This document shows, piece after piece, positions 1 to 4,841 of a stretch of DNA of 5,668 nucleotides. The notes below the pieces were generated by a model, which made no database searches, was not told the DNA's origin, and saw nothing but the letters and a program-made list of their open reading frames with translations. Numbering within the stretch: the stretch's first letter is position 1; each line of letters begins with the position of its first letter. The DNA is taken from contig JAJCYK010000047.1 of NCBI GenBank assembly GCA_029262935.1, positions 1-5,668 of the forward strand. Reading direction: 5' to 3'. A program made the translations under genes and the position numbers. The stretch comes from Cytophagales bacterium. Lineage in GTDB: Bacteria; Bacteroidota; Bacteroidia; Cytophagales; Cyclobacteriaceae.

Positions 1-65
1 CTGGGATAGCTCATGAAATCAACAATCCCGTTAATATTATTTATTCAGGCATAGCTGGACTATAG
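1..65 (+). pseudogene. Histidine kinase, H-box segment ending at in-frame amber codon
   Basis: Read in the frame starting at base 3, this stretch encodes GIAHEINNPVNIIYSGIAGL followed by TAG at 63-65. GxAHEINNP is the classic H-box of the histidine kinase dimerisation domain; the phosphoacceptor His is the CAT codon at 12-14. The upstream sensor part lies outside the window. The same frame continues after the TAG into a normal kinase C-terminus with no apparent loss or gain of residues, so this is best read as one kinase gene carrying a nonsense codon (for example from AAG or CAG), not as a separate gene. A sequencing or assembly error is an equally simple explanation. As written, the product would end in the first dimerisation helix and could not autophosphorylate alone. 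Confidence 0.8.
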
Positions 66-71
66 AAAAAC

Positions 72-752
72 TTGAAGTCCTTGCTGGATGTGGCTTCCCG
101 AAACGGATCAATTGATAACACGGAGGAATTTGAGACTCAAATTTCAACAATCATGAACATTAAAAAGAAATTGGACTACGACGAAGTAATTTCAGACGTG
201 AATGATTTAATGCAAAGCATTAAAGAAGGGGCCGAACGTACAGCAGGGATAGTAAAAGGGCTGCAACTTTACTCTAGAAATGATCACGAGGTAATGACTA
301 TGTGTGATTTGCACTCAGGATTAGAAGCTACTCTTACCATTCTTGGTCATCAGATACACCATGGTGTTACAATTAATAAACATTTTGATGCCACGTTACC
401 AGGAGCCGCATGTAATCAGAGCCGGATCAATCAAGTGTTTACCAACCTGCTCAGTAATTCTTTGCAGGCCATTGGGGAGCGTCGTGGAGTCATTGATATA
501 ACCACCAGTTGTAAGGACGGAATAATAACCATTTCTATTGAGGACAATGGACCAGGCATACCCCCAAAGATTTTGGATAAAATATTCGATCCGTTCTTTA
601 CAACCAAGGATGTAGGCGGTGGCACTGGGCTAGGACTATCAATAAGTAAGGGAATAATCGATGAACATGGAGGCTCGTTGGATATCCAAAACTTAGCCCA
701 TGGTGGTTGCCGAGCCATTATCAGTTTACCCGTGGAACAACCAATGAAATGA
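72..752 (+). CDS. Sensor histidine kinase, C-terminal dimerisation/ATPase part
   Basis: This is the open part of the kinase gene after the amber codon. Counting from TTG at 72 (226 residues), residues 1-70 are the rest of the dimerisation helices, including ERTAGIVKGLQLYSR, typical of the second helix. The HATPase_c domain follows: N-box NLLSNSLQA (125-133, Asn129), G1 box EDNGPGI (157-163), F-box FDPFFTTK (172-179) and G2 box GGGTGLGLS (182-190). All ATP-binding motifs are intact. The protein should phosphorylate the response regulator encoded immediately downstream, whose ATG overlaps this stop codon as ATGA. TTG 72 is only the first possible start after the TAG and has no clear ribosome binding site; an ATG at 153 is an alternative. 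Neither restart would include the catalytic His, so the natural gene almost certainly begins upstream of the window. Domain assignment is very secure; the status as an independently translated gene is doubtful. Confidence 0.85.
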   Translation: MKSLLDVASRNGSIDNTEEFETQISTIMNIKKKLDYDEVISDVNDLMQSIKEGAERTAGIVKGLQLYSRNDHEVMTMCDLHSGLEATLTILGHQIHHGVTINKHFDATLPGAACNQSRINQVFTNLLSNSLQAIGERRGVIDITTSCKDGIITISIEDNGPGIPPKILDKIFDPFFTTKDVGGGTGLGLSISKGIIDEHGGSLDIQNLAHGGCRAIISLPVEQPMK

Positions 753-2161
753 ACGAGCGTTTTACCCTGTTATATATTGACGATGAGCTCAGTAATTTGA
801 AAACGTTTAAAGCCGTTTTTAAATGGGACTACAACATTCATATTGCACAGTCGGCGGCCGAAGGCCTGCAGGTTTTATCGGAATCCACTGTTGATCTCAT
901 TATAGCGGATCAACGTATGCCATTGATGTCAGGTTATCAATTTTTTAGAAATATTGCCGATAAATATCCGGAACCCATTCGCATAATTCTCACCGGTTAT
1001 TCCGACATGGATGTGTTGGTCAAGGCTATCAATGAATGCGGTATCTATCAGTACTTGACTAAGCCTTGGAGCGAGAAGGAGATGAAATATGTGCTGGATA
1101 AAGCGCTGGAGATTTACCAACTGCGAAAAGACAACAAACGGCTTTTACTAGATCTACAAACCGCAAATTCACAATTAAAAGCAGAAAATTATTACTTGAA
1201 AGAAGAAATTCAACTCGAAAACAATTTCAACAACCTAGTAACGGAAAGCGAGCGATTTAAGAAAATCTTAAAAAAGGTAGAGGCGGTTGGCAATACCAAT
1301 ACTACTGTTTTAGTAACAGGTGAGTCAGGTACAGGAAAGGAACTAGTAGCAAGAGCAGTTCACAACATAAGCGACAGGAAACATAAACCACTAATAAAGA
1401 TAAATTGCGCTGCTCTTCCCAAGGAATTAATTGAAAGCGAGTTATTTGGGCATGAAAAAGGTGCTTTTACGGGAGCCCATCAAAGTAGAAAAGGGAAATT
1501 TGAGCTGGCCCATCAGAGCTCGATATTTTTGGATGAAATAGGGGAGATGCCCATTGGATTGCAGGCCAAACTGTTACGGGTGTTGCAAGAAGGTGAAGTA
1601 GAGCGGCTTGGTGGTGAAAAAGTTACGAAAGTAGATGTTCGGGTGATAGCAGCCACGAACAGAAATTTGGAAGAAGCTATTAAAAATGGATCGTTCCGTG
1701 AAGATCTGTATTATCGGTTAAATGTATTCCCCATTGAATGCATACCTTTAAGAGAGCGGAAGGAGGATATTCCACTTTTGGTGAAATTCTTCATAAATAA
1801 ACTTAGTGGTCCGTTGAATAAAAAAATCACTACAATATCAAAACAGGTTATGAATCGCTTTTTGGCCTACCACTGGCCCGGCAATGTTAGGGAATTGGAA
1901 AACTTAATTGAGCGATCTATGATTTTATCAGATGGTCTGGGCCTACTTGTAGAAGAACCTTTGCTACCCAAAGTGGATCGATCCAGGCTGTTGAGCCTTA
2001 GAGATAATGAAAAACAGCACATTCAAAAAGTACTTAAAATAACTAATGGTAAAATCAGTGGCATGGGTGGTGCTGCTGAAATGCTAAATATCAATCCCAA
2101 GACCCTGTACTCCCGGATGCAAAAACTCGGCTTGACTGATTCAGGAACTGCTGATATTTAA
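749..2161 (+). CDS. NtrC-family sigma-54-dependent response regulator
   Basis: This 470-residue protein has three parts in the usual NtrC order. The receiver (about 5-125) has the acidic pair D11/D12, phosphoacceptor D54 in IIADQRMP, T82 in LTGY and K105 in LTKPW. A coiled-coil-like linker covers 125-160. The AAA+ domain (about 162-395) has Walker A GESGTGKE (191-198), GAFTGA sigma-54 contact loop (238-243), Walker B IFLDEIGE (259-266), sensor I ATNR (302-305), candidate arginine fingers R317/R323, and WPGNVREL (376-383). A Fis-type HTH is at about 421-462. Every catalytic motif is present, so it should activate sigma-54 RNA polymerase by ATP hydrolysis. The DQRMP/LTGY/KPW receiver resembles the HupR/HoxA group, an observation from motifs only. 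ATG 749 gives a 4-base ATGA overlap with the kinase and starts just before the receiver; a TTG at 707 would add 14 residues unlike a receiver. The cognate kinase is the upstream gene. Its target may be the sigma-54 promoter candidate just downstream. Confidence 0.96.
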   Translation: MNERFTLLYIDDELSNLKTFKAVFKWDYNIHIAQSAAEGLQVLSESTVDLIIADQRMPLMSGYQFFRNIADKYPEPIRIILTGYSDMDVLVKAINECGIYQYLTKPWSEKEMKYVLDKALEIYQLRKDNKRLLLDLQTANSQLKAENYYLKEEIQLENNFNNLVTESERFKKILKKVEAVGNTNTTVLVTGESGTGKELVARAVHNISDRKHKPLIKINCAALPKELIESELFGHEKGAFTGAHQSRKGKFELAHQSSIFLDEIGEMPIGLQAKLLRVLQEGEVERLGGEKVTKVDVRVIAATNRNLEEAIKNGSFREDLYYRLNVFPIECIPLRERKEDIPLLVKFFINKLSGPLNKKITTISKQVMNRFLAYHWPGNVRELENLIERSMILSDGLGLLVEEPLLPKVDRSRLLSLRDNEKQHIQKVLKITNGKISGMGGAAEMLNINPKTLYSRMQKLGLTDSGTADI

Positions 2162-2189
2162 GAAATGTGCTGATATATCAGTACATTTC
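2162..2189. promoter_or_regulatory. 28-base palindrome, candidate enhancer (UAS) or hairpin
   Basis: It starts at the base after the regulator's TAA. Arms are GAAATGTGCTGATA and TATCAGTACATTTC; 13 of 14 base pairs match and the remaining pair (2169/2182) is G-T, which would still pair as G-U in RNA. The centre, 2175.5, is about 110 bases upstream of the start site predicted from the sigma-54 promoter match at 2259-2275. That is a typical distance for an enhancer bound by a dimer of an NtrC-type activator. An intrinsic terminator is the alternative, but no T-run follows on the plus strand and the stem is AT-rich. It could also serve as an mRNA 3'-end stabilising hairpin. Symmetry is seen directly; the role is inferred. 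Confidence 0.55.
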
Positions 2190-2258
2190 CATCCAAGAAA
2201 TCCCTATCAAATTATCACATGTAGTTCATAACTAGGTAGTTAATAATGAATCGTAAGC

Positions 2259-2275
2259 TTGGCATACGTTTTGAA
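2259..2275 (+). promoter_or_regulatory. Candidate sigma-54 (-24/-12) promoter
   Basis: TTGGCATACGTTTTGAA matches the consensus YTGGCAYRNNNNTTGCW at all specified positions except the C of the -12 GC, which is A here. The GG at 2261-2262 and the G at 2273 have the obligatory 10-base separation. A start site would fall near 2286, leaving only about 5 bases before the ATG at 2291, so the transcript would be almost leaderless; this is the weak point. Support comes from context: the adjacent upstream gene encodes a GAFTGA-containing sigma-54 activator and a palindrome lies at the expected enhancer distance. Confidence 0.5.
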
Positions 2276-2290
2276 TAGCTACTAGTACAA

Positions 2291-2632
2291 ATGCGACTAT
2301 CAAACAACTACACCTTATTGGACCAAGAGAACTTTTCAGAAGTGTTGGAGCAACGCGGAAAGGTGATGATTGCATTTCGTACGAGATGGTCGGGAAGCTG
2401 CCACTTGTTTGAACCCATTATAAAAAAGCTAGCATATAAATACCAAAACAGTATTCTTTGTTATTCCATAGAAATACAAAACGACTCTTTGATAAAGCAG
2501 CATTATGGAGTTTACAGTTACCCCACGGTATTGTTCTTCCATCATGGAATAGAAGTAGATCGCTTGATTGGCATTGAGCCTCAGGCGGTATTAGAAACCA
2601 AGATAACTAATTTAATTCAGTACAATTCATGA
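2291..2632 (+). CDS. Thioredoxin-fold protein with SGSC active site
   Basis: At 113 residues this is a single thioredoxin domain with no signal peptide, so it is probably cytoplasmic. The fold is recognisable from ENFSEVL (13-19), the strand KVMIAF (24-29), the active-site region RWSGSC (32-37), the cis-proline loop YSYPTVLFF (75-83) with P78, and the terminal GIEVDRLIG strand and helix. The canonical WCGPC is WSGSC: the nucleophilic first Cys is S34 and only the second position, C37, remains, with another Cys at 57. The buried Asp of classical thioredoxins (VDFW) is also replaced, by A28. It therefore cannot perform normal dithiol-disulfide reduction, and a monothiol, structural or partner-binding role is more likely. 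The ATG lies just downstream of a sigma-54 promoter match and has no Shine-Dalgarno sequence. Its stop overlaps the next gene's start, so it is co-expressed with the Crp/Fnr regulator. Confidence 0.88.
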   Translation: MRLSNNYTLLDQENFSEVLEQRGKVMIAFRTRWSGSCHLFEPIIKKLAYKYQNSILCYSIEIQNDSLIKQHYGVYSYPTVLFFHHGIEVDRLIGIEPQAVLETKITNLIQYNS

Positions 2633-3342
2633 ATAAACTCAGCAGTTTGTCCGAGGACTTTTTAGTTAATCACTCGCTTTTTGCCACATTAAACAGCATC
2701 CAAATCAGTGCGTTGATTAGTAACGCAAGGTTTCGAAGGTTAACCAAAGGGGCTGAATTGTACCACGCGGATTACCCCAACCAACTTTACATTTTAAAGT
2801 CTGGAACATTAAAGATTAGTGAGTTGGATCAAAATGGGGACGAATATGCCAAAGAGGTTTTATGGAGAGGTGAATTGTTCGGAGGCTTGCCTCACACCAC
2901 AACCATGCGTATTGACGAGTACGCTCAGGTGATAAGCCCATTGGTGGAAATTTATCAAATACCCGCTCCTTTTTTAGAAAGCCTGTTTAAGGAGAATTAT
3001 TCATTCACTCAACATTTTATGACTGAAATTGCCAGCCGGGTAGAAAAACTTGAGGCGCGTTACCGTAGTTTAGTACGATTGTCGGACGCCAAAACCAGAT
3101 TAATCTATTTGATTAAAGAATGGGCGCAAAAACAGGGATCCTGGTCAAAAGAACAGATCTTAGTGGAGAATTACCTGACCCATCAGGACATGGCAAGCCT
3201 GATTTGCACCACAAGGGTTACTGTTACCAATATATTAAATGAACTCAGGCAGCAAGAAATCATAAAATATAACAAGCAATCCATTGAGTTACTATGCCCT
3301 CATGTTTTTGGCAAAAGGGCTCCATTAAGGGCAGCAAGTTAA
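2629..3342 (+). CDS. Crp/Fnr-family transcriptional regulator
   Basis: The 237-residue protein has the two-domain Crp layout. An N-terminal cyclic-nucleotide-binding-type beta barrel covers about 15-125 (LYILKSGTLKISELDQNGDE at 53-72, RGELFGG at 80-86). A long dimerisation helix spans about 120-150, and a C-terminal winged helix covers about 150-222, with the HTH LTHQDMASLICTTRVTVTNI (183-202) followed by LNELRQQEII. The cAMP-contacting Arg-Ser of E. coli Crp is not evident at the equivalent site (PHTTTMRIDEYA), and there is no N-terminal Cys cluster like that of Fnr. The effector is therefore unknown and is probably neither cAMP nor an Fe-S cluster. The ATG is embedded in the stop of the thioredoxin-like gene (ATGA), implying translational coupling, and the pair may be driven by the sigma-54 promoter candidate upstream. 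Family assignment is firm; regulated genes cannot be seen. Confidence 0.94.
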   Translation: MNKLSSLSEDFLVNHSLFATLNSIQISALISNARFRRLTKGAELYHADYPNQLYILKSGTLKISELDQNGDEYAKEVLWRGELFGGLPHTTTMRIDEYAQVISPLVEIYQIPAPFLESLFKENYSFTQHFMTEIASRVEKLEARYRSLVRLSDAKTRLIYLIKEWAQKQGSWSKEQILVENYLTHQDMASLICTTRVTVTNILNELRQQEIIKYNKQSIELLCPHVFGKRAPLRAAS

Positions 3343-3362
3343 GTCATTGTTTTATGATGTTG

Positions 3363-3393
3363 CTATTCCATCCGGTTCCCGAATAGTTGGAAT
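3363..3393. repeat. Two overlapping short inverted repeats after the Crp gene
   Basis: CTATTC (3363-3368) pairs with GAATAG (3381-3386), and the overlapping ATTCCA (3365-3370) pairs with TGGAAT (3388-3393). The two 6-base stems exclude each other. They lie 20 bases after the regulator's stop in the 121-base gap before the next gene. No T-run follows directly, so a standard terminator is not supported. They could be a weak termination structure or a protein site, or chance. The rest of the gap shows no clear promoter. Confidence 0.25.
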
Positions 3394-3463
3394 TAGTGAA
3401 AAGGATTATCATTTTTACTTTCCAGGAGGCCTTGACAGCCCTGTTTTAAACTAATCTACTATT

Positions 3464-4309
3464 ATGTTAACTCATTGGAAGTTTATCGAAGATATCAGCC
3501 CGAGAGATTTGGCAGAGGCTCGTTTACAGTTGCATCATGCTGTACAGTTACCAGGTATATTTGGACGGTCCCTTTCACCATTGGATCAGGGGGACAAATT
3601 CGGAAATTTAGGCTGGTCAAAAGCAAGATCAGGATTTATTTCACACGCAGTTTTGGATGATCAATTTCAGGCAGTACTACTACCTCTTAATTTAAAGTTG
3701 GCCATCGTCAAGCAGGAAGAAGTTCTAAGTGAATTGCCTTTGGATGGAGTGAGTATGACAGAAGCGGTGTCCTGGATGGCTAATGAAATAGAAGAAAAGC
3801 ATCCGGACGCTCCAAAATTAAGAATGGCTTTACCTTATGAGGTTCCAGGGTATAGTGCATCGTTCCTATTCAATATGAGTAATCAGATTGCCTTTCAAGC
3901 ATTTGAAAGTATGTATGGCAATACGGACTTGGTATTGTCCCTATTGGCTGAGCAGTTCAAGCCAGTAACTGCACATCGTTGTTGGCCTCATCATTTTGAT
4001 CTAGCCGCCTTATTTGTTTTGGAGGAAAACGAAAACCCTGAGTTGGAAAAAAGCATTGGTTGGGGGTATTCCCCGGGAGATGAAGCCCATCCAGAACCTT
4101 ATTTTTATGTCAACTGTTGGCCTTACCCTGACATAGACCACGAGAACTTACCTGAGATTAGTTCCGGTGGACAATGGAACTTGACTGGATGGATCGGCAC
4201 CACACTTTCATACGTCAGCTTTGCGGGAAATGCGGATCAACAACAAATTGTAGTAGACTATTTTAAAAGTAGTATAGATGCCTTGCAGCAGCTTATGCTC
4301 AAAAACTAA
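3464..4309 (+). CDS. Conserved-looking protein of unknown function
   Basis: I cannot assign a function to this 281-residue protein. It has no signal peptide or membrane segment and looks like a soluble cytoplasmic protein. An N-terminal segment ARLQLHHAVQLPG (19-31) precedes DKFGNLGW (44-51). The C-terminal half is rich in Trp, His, Pro and Tyr and carries motif-like blocks: RCWPHHFDLAAL (172-183), SIGWGYSPGDEAHPEPYFYV (197-216), CWPYPD (218-223) and GGQWNLTGWIGTTLS (235-249). Clustered H176, H177, D179, D206, H209 and E211 could form a metal or active site, but this is a guess from composition. The blocks recall uncharacterised bacterial proteins with a WPHHFD/SPGD-EPYFYV signature. The ATG at 3464 has no Shine-Dalgarno sequence; a GGAGG at 3425-3429 is too far upstream. 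It follows the Crp gene by 121 bases, so it may be a separate unit. Coding is certain from the uninterrupted, protein-like reading frame. Confidence 0.9.
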   Translation: MLTHWKFIEDISPRDLAEARLQLHHAVQLPGIFGRSLSPLDQGDKFGNLGWSKARSGFISHAVLDDQFQAVLLPLNLKLAIVKQEEVLSELPLDGVSMTEAVSWMANEIEEKHPDAPKLRMALPYEVPGYSASFLFNMSNQIAFQAFESMYGNTDLVLSLLAEQFKPVTAHRCWPHHFDLAALFVLEENENPELEKSIGWGYSPGDEAHPEPYFYVNCWPYPDIDHENLPEISSGGQWNLTGWIGTTLSYVSFAGNADQQQIVVDYFKSSIDALQQLMLKN

Positions 4310-4434
4310 TTCCAATAAATAAAGAATACCATTGGTTTGGAATCCAGTTTGTTGGTATTGTCAGTAAGTGAAATATGATCAAGCGGCAACCACATCAGGC
4401 GGCGACTTTTATCTAAATAAGCACGTAATTTCAT
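4306..4434 (-). CDS. Possible 42-residue small protein
   Basis: On the minus strand an ATG at 4434-4432 opens a frame that begins MKLRAYLDKSRRLMWLPLDH, ends MVFFIYWN and stops at TAG (4308-4306). The stop interlocks with the TAA of the plus-strand unknown gene (4307-4309), so the two ORFs overlap by 4 bases tail to tail. It fills most of an otherwise empty convergent gap. Composition is ordinary for a basic soluble peptide, and a weak purine-rich GAAGG precedes the ATG by two bases, too close to be a good ribosome binding site. No homology is recognised. A 42-codon open frame can occur by chance, so this is a candidate only; it might also be a remnant of a longer gene. Confidence 0.25.
   Translation of the reverse strand: MKLRAYLDKSRRLMWLPLDHISLTDNTNKLDSKPMVFFIYWN
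4325..4359. repeat. Inverted repeat in convergent gap, weak terminator candidate
   Basis: AATACCA (4325-4331) and TGGTATT (4353-4359) form a 7-base stem with a 21-base loop, 16 bases after the stop of the unknown plus-strand gene. The loop itself contains TGGAATCCA, which could form a small hairpin. There is no following T-run on either strand, so intrinsic termination is only a weak possibility. It lies within the possible small minus-strand ORF. Confidence 0.2.
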
Positions 4435-4515
4435 AACCTTCGTTCTTTTACACAATATACACTAGACGCAAAAAGTGTTGGTATGGTAAAATACAGGAAG
4501 ATAATTATTTGAGTA

Positions 4516-4833
4516 TCAAGGAGCTTTGCGAAGTTTTTTGATGGTTCCAACCAGGCCTACAATAATCATTAATGCGATGAATGCGTAAACCCAGTAGGGT
4601 ATGTTTTTGCCTACCACAATCAAATATAAGTAGGCACTAATAAAGAAAATGCCACTCATCATTAAAGGAATGAAAATCGGTTTCTTTTGCCGCATGTTTT
4701 TAATCACCCAGCCGATAGCGATGGTAAAAAGCGGTATGGTACCTACATATAAGGACCCGAAAATTATCGGATTTACTCCGTAATTCTCACCTAGGTTCAT
4801 AAACCATTCCTTAAATGACTCCCACAATTCCAT
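4516..4833 (-). CDS. Small membrane protein with three predicted helices
   Basis: This 105-residue protein has three hydrophobic segments at about 21-44 (NPIIFGSLYV and following), 53-74 (IFIPLMMSGIFFISAYLYLI) and 78-98. Positive charges cluster in the first loop (KNMRQKK, 45-51) and at the C-terminus (KKLRK, 99-103). By the positive-inside rule these lie in the cytoplasm and the amphipathic, acidic N-terminus faces outward. No catalytic motif, heme ligand pattern or lipobox is visible and no family is recognised. The ATG lies 8 bases after the stop of the upstream FAD oxidoreductase gene on the same strand, so the two are almost certainly co-transcribed. The membrane protein might anchor the flavoprotein or exchange electrons with it, but nothing in its sequence proves this. 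The start is the only sensible one, and the stop is TGA. Confidence 0.85.
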   Translation of the reverse strand: MELWESFKEWFMNLGENYGVNPIIFGSLYVGTIPLFTIAIGWVIKNMRQKKPIFIPLMMSGIFFISAYLYLIVVGKNIPYWVYAFIALMIIVGLVGTIKKLRKAP

Positions 4834-4841
4834 ATCTAAAG

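Noticed and set aside
63..65. TAG reassigned to an amino acid
   Set aside because: The six other well-supported genes with visible ends stop at TAA or TGA, but so few genes without TAG is expected by chance in this group, and reassignment is not known in such bacteria.
431..718. Minus-strand open frame of 95 codons
   Set aside because: It is antisense to the kinase ATPase domain and has no protein-like features.
707..748. TTG 707 as the start of the response regulator
   Set aside because: It would add 14 residues unlike a receiver and a 46-base overlap; ATG 749 gives the ATGA overlap and the normal receiver start.
3191..3208. TGGCA followed by TTGCA, resembling a sigma-54 promoter
   Set aside because: The GG-to-GC spacing is 12, not 10, and it lies inside the HTH-coding part of the Crp gene.
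3425..3429. GGAGG as a Shine-Dalgarno site
   Set aside because: It lies 34 bases upstream of ATG 3464 and has no start codon at proper distance.
3432..3460. TTGACA with TCTACT 17 bases later, resembling a sigma-70 promoter for the unknown gene
   Set aside because: The -10 matches only 4 of 6, it would start transcription at or after the ATG, and Bacteroidota promoters do not use this consensus.
3475..3660. Second plus-strand open frame of 61 codons
   Set aside because: It is an out-of-frame shadow of the 3464-4309 gene.
4439..4481. Bacteroidota-type promoter (TTTG, TAnnTTTG) for the small minus-strand ORF
   Set aside because: TTTTTG and TATATTG occur but are only about 9 bases apart, far short of the usual spacing.
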